A stretch of 64,000 bases of DNA from the NCBI GenBank assembly GCA_039191605.1, contig JBCCXL010000010.1, positions 62,001-126,000 of the forward strand, written 5' to 3'. The notes below the pieces were generated by a model. That model was not told the origin of the DNA. It did no database searches and worked only from the letters and a program-made list of their open reading frames with translations. Made by a program: the position numbers and the translations under genes. Shown one piece after another: positions 52,191 to 61,813 of this stretch. Position 1 is the first letter of the stretch. Each line of letters opens with the position of its first letter. Source of the DNA: JBCCXL01 sp039191605. Its GTDB lineage: Bacteria; Acidobacteriota; Thermoanaerobaculia; Multivoradales; JAHZIX01.

Positions 52191-52642
52191 GCGCCGAGAG
52201 CCAGGTCCTTCACTCCCTGGAGCAGCGCTTCACCCTCCAGGTTCCCTCCTCCACCCGCAATCTTTCGTTGATTCGAGAGTTCGTCAGCCGGGTCTCGGAG
52301 CAGGCGGGACTCTCGGAACAAGAACGGGGTCACATGGAGCTCGCCGTCGACGAGGCCTGCGCCAACGTCATCGAGCACGCCTACGGTCACGACGTGCAGA
52401 AGGAAGTCACGGTGCGCGCCACCTTCGATGCCGACGCCGTGCGCATCGCGATCATCGACCACGGCGCGGGCTTCGATCCCGAGGCGGTTCCCCAGCAGGA
52501 GCTGGAAGAATTGGTGCGCCAACGCCGCAGCGGCGGCCTCGGCATGCGCCTGATCCGCAGCCTGATGGACGACGTGCGCTACGAGATTCATCCGGGGCAG
52601 AAGAACGAGCTGCACATGATCAAGAAGGTGCAGCAGGCGTGA
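52187..52642 (+). CDS. RsbW/SpoIIAB-like anti-sigma serine kinase
   Basis: A 151-residue GHKL kinase. It has the N-box MELAVDEACANVIEHAYG (about residues 45-62), the G1 box IDHGAGFDP and the G2 box SGGLGMRLIRSLMDD. It would phosphorylate the STAS protein encoded upstream and hold a sigma factor, but no sigma factor gene lies in the window. Start overlaps the STAS stop by four bases. Confidence 0.9.
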   Translation: MSAESQVLHSLEQRFTLQVPSSTRNLSLIREFVSRVSEQAGLSEQERGHMELAVDEACANVIEHAYGHDVQKEVTVRATFDADAVRIAIIDHGAGFDPEAVPQQELEELVRQRRSGGLGMRLIRSLMDDVRYEIHPGQKNELHMIKKVQQA

Positions 52643-52652
52643 GCCACGGGCG

Positions 52653-54488
52653 ATGGTAGAGAGCGTCTCCCCCGCCTCCGAGGCGGAGCCTGTAAAGGCT
52701 GAAGAACCCCATAGCGAAGCCACCGGCGGCCCGGCGCCGAGCTTTGATGCCGAGCGACTCCAGGCGCTGGTGGAGAGCGCTCGGCTGCTCCACGGCTCCC
52801 TCGAGCTGGATCAGATTCTCGGCTCCCTGCTGCGCACGGTGATGGGCCGGGTGATGGTGACCCGCGGCTTCATCGCCCTGGCCCGCCAGCCCGGAGACCC
52901 GTCCCCCGCGGCGGCCACGGTAGCGGTCTCCCGCGGCCTGAGGGCACTGCCGGCGGGACATCCCTTCGATCCCGAAGAGGATCTCGGATCCGGGATTCAG
53001 CATCTGCTGCCCATCGGCGACTCCCAGACACCCACCGGCTGGCTCGGCCTCGGGCGACCGCTGCGGGGGGAGCTGGGGGCCAAAGACCGGGTGGTGCTGG
53101 AAGCCCTGCTGGGTCTTGCCGCCAGCGCCATCGACAACGCCCGGGCCCACCGCCAGCTGGATCGCCGACTGCAGCAGCTGCGTACCCTCTTGGATCTGGT
53201 GCGTAGCCTGACGGCGGTGCTGGAGCCAGAAGCGGTGGCCCGCACCCTCGGCCTCACCCTGGCGGGGCAGTTCCTGCTGCGCCGCTGGGTGGTGGCAGCG
53301 GCCAAGGGTCAGAGCGAGCCGGTGCTGCAAACCCGAGGCGTGCAGCTGGGCTGGGGGAAGCCAGAGATCCGCGAGCTCCTCGGTGGCCTCACCGCCATCA
53401 GCGAGCCCATCGCGATCTCAGAGCTCGGACTCTCAGAATCAGGGCATCCTGAATCCCAGGGTTCCGAATTACAGGGCTCGGCATCGAGGGCCGAGGCCAG
53501 TAACGAAGACACCGAGCCCCCGAGGGGGCAGCTCCCCTCCCTCGGCGAGCGCCTGCTGGCGGCGGGACTCGAGCTCGCCGTACCGCTGCGCTCCGGGGAT
53601 ACGGTGGTAGGAGCGATCCTCCTCGGCCCCCCGCCGGGCAACCGCAGCTTTCGTCGCGAAGACCGAGAGCTGCTGGCGGGCATCGCCGCTCAGGGAGTGG
53701 TCGCTCTGGACAACGCCTGGAATTTTGCCGAGGCCCTGGAAATGCAGCGCCTGGAGCAGGATCTCGCCCTGGCGGCACAAATTCAGGATCATCTCTTTCC
53801 CTCTTCCCTGCCCCGGGCCCAGGGGCTGTACCTGGCGGCTCGAAACATTCCCGCCCAGCGGGTCGGCGGCGACTATTACGACGCCCTCCCGCTGGAGGAC
53901 GGCGGGATGCTCTTCTGCGTCGCCGACGTCTCCGGTAAGGGAGTCGCCGCCTCGCTACTGATGAGCAACCTCCAGGCCACCCTGCGAGCGCTGCTCACCG
54001 AAGAATCGGACCTCGCTCAGATCGTCGCCCGCAGCAGTCAGCTGCTCTTCGACACCACCCCCGCCAACAAATACGTCACCGCTCTCTTCGTCGAGACGGA
54101 TGCCCAGGGGCGCCAGGTGCGCTACGTCAATGCCGGGCACAACGAAGGGCTGCTGGTGCGGCAGGACGGCCAGGTCGAGGAGCTAGGCGCCGGCGGGATG
54201 CCCGTCGGGCTCTTCCCGGGAGCGAGCTACGAGGCTCGGGAGCTGAGCCTGGCTCCCGGCGACCTGCTCGCCCTCTACTCCGACGGCGTGACCGAGGCCA
54301 ACGACCCGGAGGGCGAAGAATGGGGCGGCGAGGCCCTGCGGGAGGTGCTGATCCAGGAGCGTTCCCACGGCGCCGACGCGGTGGTCGCTCGGGTCTTCGC
54401 CGCGGTGGAAGCCTTCGCCGCCGGCAGTCCCCAATACGACGACATCACCCTGCTGGTGGCGGAAGCGATCGATCCCAGCGATTCCTGA
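52653..54488 (+). CDS. RsbU-like phosphatase with GAF sensor domains
   Basis: A 611-residue cytoplasmic protein. A first GAF domain (about residues 30-165; ARLLHGSLELDQILGSLLRT) and a second, divergent GAF (about 185-365; ELAVPLRSGDTVVGAILLG) are followed by the SpoIIE phosphatase: RVGGDYYDALPLEDGGMLFC, VADVSGKGVAASLLMSNLQA, YVNAGHNEGLLVR, LALYSDGVTEANDP and YDDITLLVAEA, with the active-site aspartates intact. Low-complexity Ser/Glu/Gly sequence (SESGHPESQGSELQGSASRA) is inserted in the second GAF. Last gene of an RsbV-RsbW-RsbU set. Confidence 0.9.
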   Translation: MVESVSPASEAEPVKAEEPHSEATGGPAPSFDAERLQALVESARLLHGSLELDQILGSLLRTVMGRVMVTRGFIALARQPGDPSPAAATVAVSRGLRALPAGHPFDPEEDLGSGIQHLLPIGDSQTPTGWLGLGRPLRGELGAKDRVVLEALLGLAASAIDNARAHRQLDRRLQQLRTLLDLVRSLTAVLEPEAVARTLGLTLAGQFLLRRWVVAAAKGQSEPVLQTRGVQLGWGKPEIRELLGGLTAISEPIAISELGLSESGHPESQGSELQGSASRAEASNEDTEPPRGQLPSLGERLLAAGLELAVPLRSGDTVVGAILLGPPPGNRSFRREDRELLAGIAAQGVVALDNAWNFAEALEMQRLEQDLALAAQIQDHLFPSSLPRAQGLYLAARNIPAQRVGGDYYDALPLEDGGMLFCVADVSGKGVAASLLMSNLQATLRALLTEESDLAQIVARSSQLLFDTTPANKYVTALFVETDAQGRQVRYVNAGHNEGLLVRQDGQVEELGAGGMPVGLFPGASYEARELSLAPGDLLALYSDGVTEANDPEGEEWGGEALREVLIQERSHGADAVVARVFAAVEAFAAGSPQYDDITLLVAEAIDPSDS

Positions 54489-54625
54489 ACCCGGCTCGAC
54501 TCCTCAACTCGGCACTTCGGTCTAGCGCCCCGATGCGGCGAAGCTCGGCGTCTTGCAATGGGTCGCGAAGCCTTCTATGCTAATTCAACATATCCCTTCT
54601 TCTCTTATCGCAGGAGACCTTTGTG

Positions 54626-55414
54626 ATGTTCAGTCTTGACCGCGTGTACCGGCTTCGGAGTTTCGCCCCAGCTCCTCTCGCCCTGGGAATGATCACCATC
54701 GCCTGCTGCCTGCTGCTGACGGCCCTCCCCGTCGAGGCGGCGTCCAGCGGCTATCCCTTGGGCAACAGCCCCCAGCTCATGATTCCCGCTCCGCTGGCGA
54801 CTCCCCTGGCGAATCCCCTGACCCCGCCTCCCCCACCCTGCATCGCCAGCGACACGACCCTCTGCATCGAGGGTCAGCGGCTCCGTATCACCATGACGTA
54901 CCGCAATCAGCGCACTGGAGAAGAGGGCCAGGCGAAGGTGACGCCCATCGGAGAGTCCACGGGATTGTTCTGGTTCTTTCGCGAGGACAACATCGAGGCG
55001 GTGGTGAAGGTTCTCGACGGTAGCGCCATCAACGGCCACTATTGGGTCTTCATCGGCTCCCTCACCGATCTGGAATTCGAAATCACGGTGGACGACACCA
55101 ACAATTACGACTTCAAGACCTATCGCAACGAGCCCGGCAACCGCTACGGCATCGCCGACGACCGCGCCGTTCCCAGCGTGCTCTATGAGCTCTGCGGCAC
55201 CATCCAGGGACTCACCTGTCCAGCGACCTTCTATTGCGCCTTCCCGGACGCCACCTGCCAAGTGTCTGACCGCTCCGGCAGCTGCATACCGAAGCCCACC
55301 GCCTGCACGACGGATTTCATCCCCGTTTGCGGCTGCGATGGACGCACCTACTCCAATCGCTGCGAGATGGCGAGGGCGGGAATCTCGCTCGCCTCGGAAG
55401 GGTTGTGCCCCTAA
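54626..55414 (+). CDS. Secreted protein with a C-terminal Kazal domain, copy 1
   Basis: A 262-residue exported protein. The ATG follows CAGGAGACC (a GTG one codon earlier is also possible). Signal peptide to about residue 37 (CLLLTALPVEAASS). A central beta domain (about 65-180) has LCIEGQRLRITMTYRNQRTG and STGLFWFFREDNIEAVVKVL, a module often seen in secreted acidobacterial proteins, of unknown role. The C-terminus, about residues 220-262, is a Kazal-type inhibitor motif: PVCGCDGRTYSNRCEMARAG ending SEGLCP, with six cysteines. It may block a serine protease. Confidence 0.82.
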   Translation: MFSLDRVYRLRSFAPAPLALGMITIACCLLLTALPVEAASSGYPLGNSPQLMIPAPLATPLANPLTPPPPPCIASDTTLCIEGQRLRITMTYRNQRTGEEGQAKVTPIGESTGLFWFFREDNIEAVVKVLDGSAINGHYWVFIGSLTDLEFEITVDDTNNYDFKTYRNEPGNRYGIADDRAVPSVLYELCGTIQGLTCPATFYCAFPDATCQVSDRSGSCIPKPTACTTDFIPVCGCDGRTYSNRCEMARAGISLASEGLCP

Positions 55415-55769
55415 CCTTGTTATGAACCCTTAGATCCAAGGCCCCTTAGGTCTGGAGCCCTAAATCTAGGGCCCTCGGCATCGGAAGTCCTGCTCGGTGA
55501 AAGCTAGGAAATCCGGTGGCGAATCCTGAAAGTCATGGGAGCGCCAGTCGCTGGTAGCCAATCGCTGGCAGTCACTGGCGGCATCCCGTGGCCCGCTAGC
55601 CTCTTCTCTTTCTCTTTCCTGGGAGCGATCCCCATCGCTTGCTTGCTACCCGGACACCCCGAGGCAGCCTCCCCAGGAACTTCAGTGTCGCGGTTTCATT
55701 GGCAGCCATCGGGCGATCTGCTCCATGCTGCATCCATACGAACACCCCTCGTCAGTAGAGGAGAATTCC
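55415..55769. other. 355-base spacer between the two Kazal-type genes
   Basis: No gene. It holds imperfect short repeats (GGCCC-type and TGGCAGTC-type) and the upstream region of copy 2. An ATG-led frame to 55725 continues into copy 2 but lacks a ribosome site. Confidence 0.4.
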
Positions 55770-56531
55770 GTGACGCTTCATCTCAACTCTTTGTTCAGGG
55801 CCCCGAGCCTGCTCTTCGTCCTGCTCGCGGTCACCGCCTTATTGACCTCGGCCCCGGCCACGGCGGCGGCCTCCAGCGCCTTTCCTCTCACCAGCAGCCC
55901 CCAGCTGATGATCCCCGCCCCGCAGGTTTCTCCCCCCGCCCCTACCCCCGTTGCCTGCAGCCCCGATGAAACCACCCTTTGCCTCGAGGGCCGCCGACTC
56001 ATGGTCACGATGACCTACCGCAATCAGCGCACCGGGGAAGAAGGTCAGGCGAAGGTCATTCCCGTCGGCGAGACCACGGGATTGTTCTGGTTCTTCCGCG
56101 ACGACAACATCGAGGCGGTGGTCAAGATCCTCGATGGCCGCCTCATCAACGATCATTATTGGGTCTTCGTCGGCGCCCTCACCGATCTGGAATTCGAGAT
56201 CACGGTGGAAGACATCGTCAACTTGACTACCGCAACGTACCGCAACGAGCCCGGCAACCGATACGGCATCGCCGACGACCGCGCCCTACCCGACAGAGTC
56301 AATCGTGTCTGCGGCACCATTCAGGGCTTGACCTGCGACGACTCCGACTTCTGCTCGTTTACGGACAATACCTGCCAGGTCATCGATCGCTCCGGGATCT
56401 GCTTGCCCAGGCCCACCGGCTGCACGACGGAATTCGACCCGGTCTGCGGCTGCGATGGCCTCACCTACTCCAATCGCTGCGAGATGCAAAGGGCGGGCAT
56501 CTCTCTGGCCTCGGAAGGGCTGTGCCCCTGA
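55770..56531 (+). CDS. Secreted protein with a C-terminal Kazal domain, copy 2
   Basis: A 253-residue tandem paralogue of the preceding gene. GTG start (VTLHLNSLFRAPSLLFVLLA) seven bases after AGAGGAG. It shares the central beta domain (MVTMTYRNQRTGEEGQAK; TTGLFWFFRDDNIEAVVKIL) almost unchanged and the Kazal motif PVCGCDGLTYSNRCEMQRAG ending SEGLCP. The residues around the likely reactive-site loop differ (TGCTTEFDPVC versus TACTTDFIPVC), so the pair may target different proteases. Its stop is followed by the bidirectional terminator. Confidence 0.8.
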   Translation: MTLHLNSLFRAPSLLFVLLAVTALLTSAPATAAASSAFPLTSSPQLMIPAPQVSPPAPTPVACSPDETTLCLEGRRLMVTMTYRNQRTGEEGQAKVIPVGETTGLFWFFRDDNIEAVVKILDGRLINDHYWVFVGALTDLEFEITVEDIVNLTTATYRNEPGNRYGIADDRALPDRVNRVCGTIQGLTCDDSDFCSFTDNTCQVIDRSGICLPRPTGCTTEFDPVCGCDGLTYSNRCEMQRAGISLASEGLCP

Positions 56532-56642
56532 CCTAGGGGCCAGAGTGCGGCCCTTCAGCTCAAACAGCGCTGGCGGCACTCGCGGTCATGGCTGCCTAGG
56601 TCACAACTAGGCTGAACCCCACACGGCGAGCCGAAAAGCAGA

Positions 56643-56668
56643 AAGCGCCCCTGGAACCAGGGGCGCTT
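56643..56668. terminator. Bidirectional terminator between the Kazal genes and lipA
   Basis: Arms AAGCGCCCCTGG and CCAGGGGCGCTT (12 bp) with a 2-base loop lie in the convergent gap, with T runs weak on both sides. Confidence 0.75.
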
Positions 56669-56741
56669 CAGTCAGCTGGAGATCTCGGCACCGCCAGGAG
56701 ATCTCCGTCAGGGCTTTGAGCCGGGGCTCTCAGGCGGGATA

Positions 56742-57710
56742 TCAGCCCGCCTGAAGCTCTTCCCGGGCCGCCACGGCATCGGCGACGTAGCCGGTCGGAA
56801 CGTGCTCATGGGCGTGGTAGGAAGAGCGCACCAGGGGACCGGACTCACAGTAGGCATAGCCGATCTCTAGGGCGAAAGCCTTGTACTCGGCGAACTCTTC
56901 CGGCGTCACCCAGCGATCTACCGGCAGATGCTTGGGGGTGGGCTGGAGATATTGCCCTAGCGTGATCACCTCAACCCCAGCGTCCCGGATGTCCTGCAGG
57001 GTGCTGCGCACCTCATCCGGCTCCTCGCCGAGACCCACCATGATGCCGGTCTTGACCCGGCCGCTATATTCCCCGGCGTCGCGACGGCGAGCGGCGTCCG
57101 CCAGCAGATCGAGGCTCCGCTGATAGCGACTTCCCGGCCGCGCTTTGCGGTAGAGGCGAGGCACCGTCTCCATGTTGTGGGAGAAGACTTCCGGACGAGC
57201 GGCGAGAACGATGTCCAGCGCGTCGTCTACCTTGCGAAAGTCGGGGGTCAAGATCTCTACGGCGGTCAGCGGGTTGAGCTCGTGAATGGCGTCGATCACC
57301 TGCTGGAAGTGGCGAGCACCGCCGTCCGGCAGGTCGTCGCGATCCACCGAGGTGATCACCGCGTGCCGCAGCTCCATGATCTGCACCGCCTCCGCCACGT
57401 GGCGCGGCTCGTCTGCATCGACTCCCTTCTTCGGGCGTCCGGAGGTCACCGCACAAAAACCGCAGCGGCGGGTGCAGATGTCTCCTAGGATCATGAAGGT
57501 GGCGGTGCCGTGCTCGCCCCAGCACTCGTAGATGTTGGGGCAGCGAGCTTCCTGGCAGACGGTGTTGAGATTCTTCTCGTCTACCAGCTTCTTGATCTGG
57601 TGATAGCGACCAGGGGTGGAGAGGCGAATGCGCAGCCAGTCGGGCCGCCCACTGCGTTTAGCGGCGGGCTTATTCCGGGCGGCGCCAATCTGAATCAGTC
57701 CATCTTTCAT
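56742..57710 (-). CDS. lipA: Lipoyl synthase
   Basis: A 322-residue radical SAM enzyme that inserts two sulfur atoms into octanoyl groups on carrier proteins. The auxiliary cluster motif CQEARCPNIYEC (CX4CX5C) precedes the radical SAM motif CTRRCGFC, and the C-terminal RSSYHAHEH contains the conserved serine. I prefer MKDGLIQIGAARNKP at 57710 because the total then matches the family. The frame continues to an ATG at 57806 with no ribosome site at either, so a longer N-terminus is possible. Confidence 0.92.
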   Translation of the reverse strand: MKDGLIQIGAARNKPAAKRSGRPDWLRIRLSTPGRYHQIKKLVDEKNLNTVCQEARCPNIYECWGEHGTATFMILGDICTRRCGFCAVTSGRPKKGVDADEPRHVAEAVQIMELRHAVITSVDRDDLPDGGARHFQQVIDAIHELNPLTAVEILTPDFRKVDDALDIVLAARPEVFSHNMETVPRLYRKARPGSRYQRSLDLLADAARRRDAGEYSGRVKTGIMVGLGEEPDEVRSTLQDIRDAGVEVITLGQYLQPTPKHLPVDRWVTPEEFAEYKAFALEIGYAYCESGPLVRSSYHAHEHVPTGYVADAVAAREELQAG

Positions 57711-57956
57711 AGCGTGATGAGTGTATCCAATGGGTGGTCCGTCGTCGATGGAGGGCTCAGCAGCGGGGAAATTCGCATCCCGCGGAGAGCCACTAGATTC
57801 TGCCATGGTTGAAAAGATTTCGCTGCGCCCTCGAAATTGGATCCCCAGGACGAATCGCCACCGCCGTCAACCCGAGGCCCGGACCGCCCTCCCCCGTTAC
57901 CGCATCCCCGTTACCGCGCCCCGGCGCAGGGTCAGAATGCCCCGACGGCCCCAGGC

Positions 57957-58898
57957 TCACGGAGTGACGATATCCAGCGCCACGTCCAGCCGAGGCGCGC
58001 TATGGGTGATCCACCCCACCGAGAGCAGATCGACGCCGGTGGCGGCCACCGCCGCGGCGCTCTGCGGGCCGATGCCCCCGGAGGCTTCGGCGAGGATCCC
58101 GCGACCGTCTTCCCGCAGTCGGACCACCGCCCGCCGCAGCGGGCCAAGATCCCCCGGCGCCCCGTCGGCACCGGGGCGATAAAAGTTGTCTAGCAGCACG
58201 ATATCCACCGGCGGTCGGTGGCCGGTGGCGTCCGGCGACGGCAGGGCCAGGGCCTCCTCCAGCTGCTCGGCGGTATCCACCTCCAGCTCGATCTTCACCG
58301 TGTGCCCCACCCCCCTCCGGGCGCGGGCCACCGCCTCGGCGAGGCTGCCGGCGACGGCGATGTGGTTGTCCTTGATCATCACCGCGTCATCGAGACCGAA
58401 GCGATGGTTCGCTCCGCCGCCGCAGCGCACGGCGTACTTCTCCAGATCCCGCAGCAGCGGGGTGGTCTTGCGGGTACACACCACCGCCGGCGGCTGCTGG
58501 CCGGGGAGAGCACCGGATTCCACCTCCCGCACCAGATCCCGGGTCGCGGTGGCGATGCCGCAGAGATGGCCGAAGAAGTTGAGGGCGGTGCGCTCCGCCG
58601 TGAGCACCGCGCGAGCGCTGCCTGCCACCGTCGCCACCACGGTTCCGGCTTCTACCTCGTCCCCATCCGCCGCCATCTTCTGGAAGCTGACGTCCGGATC
58701 CAGAATCCGAAAGGCGGTGGCGGCAGCCTCCAGGCCGGCGATCCGTCCTCCCTGGCGGCAAATCAGCTGGGCGGAGGCCTGCTGCTGGGCGGGAATCACC
58801 GCAGAAGAGGTCAGATCGCCGCCGCGGCCGAGGTCTTCCAGCAGAGCCTGCCGCACTCGATCTTCGAAGAGTAAGGTCGGTAGCGATGCCGGAATCAT
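57957..58898 (-). CDS. nadC: Nicotinate-nucleotide pyrophosphorylase (carboxylating)
   Basis: A 313-residue enzyme that joins quinolinate with PRPP to give nicotinate mononucleotide. Motifs are RTALNFFGHLCGIATATRDL, the substrate-binding VCTRKTTPLLRDLEKYAV, RFGLDDAVMIKDNHIAVAG and VDLLSVGWITHSAP. Last gene of the nadA-nadB-nadC operon; its ATG overlaps the nadB stop by four bases. Confidence 0.93.
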   Translation of the reverse strand: MIPASLPTLLFEDRVRQALLEDLGRGGDLTSSAVIPAQQQASAQLICRQGGRIAGLEAAATAFRILDPDVSFQKMAADGDEVEAGTVVATVAGSARAVLTAERTALNFFGHLCGIATATRDLVREVESGALPGQQPPAVVCTRKTTPLLRDLEKYAVRCGGGANHRFGLDDAVMIKDNHIAVAGSLAEAVARARRGVGHTVKIELEVDTAEQLEEALALPSPDATGHRPPVDIVLLDNFYRPGADGAPGDLGPLRRAVVRLREDGRGILAEASGGIGPQSAAAVAATGVDLLSVGWITHSAPRLDVALDIVTP

Positions 58899-60742
58899 GA
58901 GTGTCCCTCCACGGACTTTCGGCCAGGCTCTGATGAGGTGCCGCTAGCGAGCTGATTGCCAGCTCGAACTGCAGCTTCGACTGCAGCCTGGATTGCAGGC
59001 TGCATCGTGAGCTCCAAGGCGGGCTCCTCCATCGGCAGCTGCGCCGCCCAGCGGTTCGGCCAGGGCTCAGCGATGGCGACTCGCCGTCCCTGGAGATGGA
59101 GAAAGAGTCGATGGCGCCAGGCTACCCGAGGCCGGGGAAAATCGGTGCGCCAATGGCCGCCGCGGCTCTCCTCCCGCAGGCTCGCCGCCTGGGTCACCAG
59201 CCGCGCCACCCAATAGCGCCGCCGCAGGGCCGGATCCAAGGCCTCAAGGCGCCAGCCTAGGCTCTCCAGCTTCCCCCTAGCACGGGCCAAGCCCGAGGCG
59301 GAGCGCTCTACCCCGACATCTCGCCACATCCACCGTCGCATCTGCCGCAGTAGCGAAGCCTGCTCCTCCGCCTCGAGACTGCCGGCAGCAGCGAGGGGGA
59401 AGCCGAGAATCGGTAGCCCTCCCAGCTGAATGGTAGACGGCGCTGCCGAGCCGGCGGTGGCATTGATATCGGCAGCCACCCGGGCTCCGAAGACCAGCCC
59501 CTCCAGCAGAGAGTTGGAGGCCAGGCGGTTGGCGCCGTGGACCCCGGTGCAGGCGACCTCACCGCAGGCCCATAGCCCCGGGAGCGAAGAGCGCCCGGAG
59601 AGGTCCACCGCGATGCCACCCATGTGGAAGTGGGCTGCCGGAGTCACCGGCAGCGGCTCTACCCGAGGATCTAGGCCATAGCGCTGAGCGAGGGCGAAGA
59701 CCGTCGGGAAGCGCTCCGGAAAGCTCTGCCCTACCGCGTCCCGGGTATCCAGAAATACCTCGTCTCCGGCCTCCCGAAGGCGGAAGATCGCCCTCGCCAC
59801 GATGTCCCGGGGCGCCAGCTCGGCATCGGGGTGCTCGTCGACCATGAAGCGCCGGCCCTGGCCGTCCACCAGGATCGCTCCCTCTCCCCGCAGCGCCTCG
59901 GTGGCCAGCGGCAGCGGGCCGCCGCCGGATTCCACCGCGAGGGCTGTGGGATGGAATTGCACCATCTCCAGATCCGCCAGCCGCGCCCCGGCGCCGGCCG
60001 CTAGCGCGATGCCGTCGCCGCCACACTCCGGCGGGTTGGTAGTGAAGCGATAGAGCTGCCCCAGGCCTCCGGTGGCCAACACCACCGCCGGGGCTCGGTA
60101 CAACACCGGCGACTCCGCGGAACGCGCCTCGCTGCTCGACACAGTGCGCGCTTCGCTCACCACAACGCCCACTACCCGTCCTTCGTGGACCTCCAGCTGC
60201 AGAGCTTCCGCCCGGTCGTGAATCTCGACGCCGGGGGCCGCCAGCACCGCGGTCCACAGGGCTCGCACTACTTCCGCCCCGGTGGCGTCTCCCCGGGCGT
60301 GGAGGATGCGCCGTCGGCCGTGGGCCGCCTCCCGCCCGAGGGCGAGCTGCCCCCGGGCATCGCGATCGAAGCCAGCGCCGCGGCCGATGAGCTCCAGCAC
60401 CCGCTGGGGCCCCTCCGTGGTCAGCACCTCCACCGCCTCCGGCAGCGCCAGGCCCGCCGCCGCGGCGAGGGTATCCCGAGCATGGAGGGCGGGAGAATCC
60501 TCGTCACCGAGGGCCGCCGCTACGCCTCCCTGAGCCCAAACGCTGGATCCACCGGCGCCGGTGGCGCAAGCCGGCACCTTGGTCAGCAGCGCCACCCGGC
60601 GCCCCTCGCGGGCGAGGCCCAGAGCGGCGGAAAGGCCGGCGACGCCGCCCCCCACCACCACCGCGTCCCGCACTCTCAGTTCCCGAGGTCCCAGCTCTCG
60701 AGACCGAGGCGTGCTCATCGAGCCTGTGCCCTTGGCGTTCAT
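58895..60742 (-). CDS. nadB: L-aspartate oxidase
   Basis: A 615-residue FAD enzyme that oxidises L-aspartate to iminosuccinate. The FAD site VVVGGGVAGLSAALGLA lies about residues 28-44, followed by SSVWAQGGVAAALGDEDS, TGGLGQLYRFTTNPPECGGD and HFHMGGIAVDLSGRSSLPGL. The C-terminus ends with a non-conserved Ala/Gln-rich stretch (MQPAIQAAVEAAVRAGNQLA). I set the start at 60742, seven bases after the nadA stop; 60718 is an alternative and the frame up to 61072 overlaps nadA and is not used. Confidence 0.9.
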   Translation of the reverse strand: MNAKGTGSMSTPRSRELGPRELRVRDAVVVGGGVAGLSAALGLAREGRRVALLTKVPACATGAGGSSVWAQGGVAAALGDEDSPALHARDTLAAAAGLALPEAVEVLTTEGPQRVLELIGRGAGFDRDARGQLALGREAAHGRRRILHARGDATGAEVVRALWTAVLAAPGVEIHDRAEALQLEVHEGRVVGVVVSEARTVSSSEARSAESPVLYRAPAVVLATGGLGQLYRFTTNPPECGGDGIALAAGAGARLADLEMVQFHPTALAVESGGGPLPLATEALRGEGAILVDGQGRRFMVDEHPDAELAPRDIVARAIFRLREAGDEVFLDTRDAVGQSFPERFPTVFALAQRYGLDPRVEPLPVTPAAHFHMGGIAVDLSGRSSLPGLWACGEVACTGVHGANRLASNSLLEGLVFGARVAADINATAGSAAPSTIQLGGLPILGFPLAAAGSLEAEEQASLLRQMRRWMWRDVGVERSASGLARARGKLESLGWRLEALDPALRRRYWVARLVTQAASLREESRGGHWRTDFPRPRVAWRHRLFLHLQGRRVAIAEPWPNRWAAQLPMEEPALELTMQPAIQAAVEAAVRAGNQLASGTSSEPGRKSVEGHS

Positions 60743-60747
60743 CGAGC

Positions 60748-61785
60748 TCACCCGGTGGCCCGGCCGCGGCCGACCTCCATCATGCGCTCCACCGCCCGGC
60801 GCGCCGGCACCGCGACCTGCGCCGGCACCGTAACCTCGTGGCGCAGATGCTGCAGGGTGTCGAGAATCTTCGGCAGGGTGATGCGCTTCATGTGGGGGCA
60901 GAGATTGCAGGGGCGAATGAACTTCACGTCCGGATGCTCCACCGCGACGTTGTCGCTCATCGAGCACTCGGTGATCATCACCACTCGCTTGGGCTTGCGC
61001 TCCCCCACCGCGCGGATCATGCCGGAGGTAGAGCCGACGTAATCCGCCTCCGCCAGGACCTCCGGCGGGCACTCGGGATGGGCCAGCACCTGGAGATCCT
61101 CGTAGCGGCGGCGAAAGGAGCGGATCTCCTCCGGGGTGAAGCGCTCGTGGACCTCACAATGGCCGTGCCAGAGGATCAGCTCCACATCCGTGTGCTGGGC
61201 GACATATTTGCCGAGGTACTCGTCCGGCAGGAAGATCACCCGATCGGTGCCCAGGGACTCCACCACCTCCACGGAGTTGGCGGAGGTGCAGCAAACATCC
61301 GTCTCCGCCTTGACCTCCGCGGAGGTATTGACGTAGGTGACCACCGGCACGCCGGGATAACGCTCCTTGAGCAGGCGGATATCGGCCCCGGTGATGGAGG
61401 AAGCGAGGGAGCAGCCGGCATCGAGGTCCGGGATCAGCACCGTTTTCTCGGGATTCAGCAGCTTGGCGGTCTCCGCCATGAAGTGAACGCCGCAGAGCAC
61501 GATGACGTCGGCGTCCGTCTCCGCCGCCATCTTCGCCAAGGCCAGAGAGTCACCGCTGAGGTCCGCAACGCCGTGAAAGATCTCCGGAGTCTGGTAGTTG
61601 TGGGCCAGAACGACGGCGTTGCGCTTCTTCTTCAGCTGGTTGATGGCGTCGATATAGGGAGCGTGGATCGGCCATTCGATAGCGGGGATCACGTCCTGAA
61701 CTCGCTCGTAGAGAGCCGCCGTCGCGCGGGCGACCTCCGGGGAGTACTCGAGAGGAGAGGATCCGGTGGAGAGATTGGTGTGCAT
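60748..61785 (-). CDS. nadA: Quinolinate synthase
   Basis: A 345-residue iron-sulfur enzyme that condenses iminosuccinate with dihydroxyacetone phosphate to quinolinate. Cluster cysteines are seen in VLCGVHFMAETAKLL, VCCTSANSVEVVES and RPCNLCPHMKRI, and the substrate loops are AHNYQTPEIFHGVAD and GSTSGMIRAV. ATG follows GAGGACCTG. First gene of the operon; preceded by the operator and promoter candidates. Confidence 0.94.
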   Translation of the reverse strand: MHTNLSTGSSPLEYSPEVARATAALYERVQDVIPAIEWPIHAPYIDAINQLKKKRNAVVLAHNYQTPEIFHGVADLSGDSLALAKMAAETDADVIVLCGVHFMAETAKLLNPEKTVLIPDLDAGCSLASSITGADIRLLKERYPGVPVVTYVNTSAEVKAETDVCCTSANSVEVVESLGTDRVIFLPDEYLGKYVAQHTDVELILWHGHCEVHERFTPEEIRSFRRRYEDLQVLAHPECPPEVLAEADYVGSTSGMIRAVGERKPKRVVMITECSMSDNVAVEHPDVKFIRPCNLCPHMKRITLPKILDTLQHLRHEVTVPAQVAVPARRAVERMMEVGRGRATG

Positions 61786-61813
61786 ATCAGGTCCTCGGTG
61801 CCAGCTCAGGATT

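Noticed and set aside
58895..61072. A 725-residue frame for the nadB region
   Set aside because: It would overlap nadA by more than 300 bases; the family start lies at 60742 or 60718.
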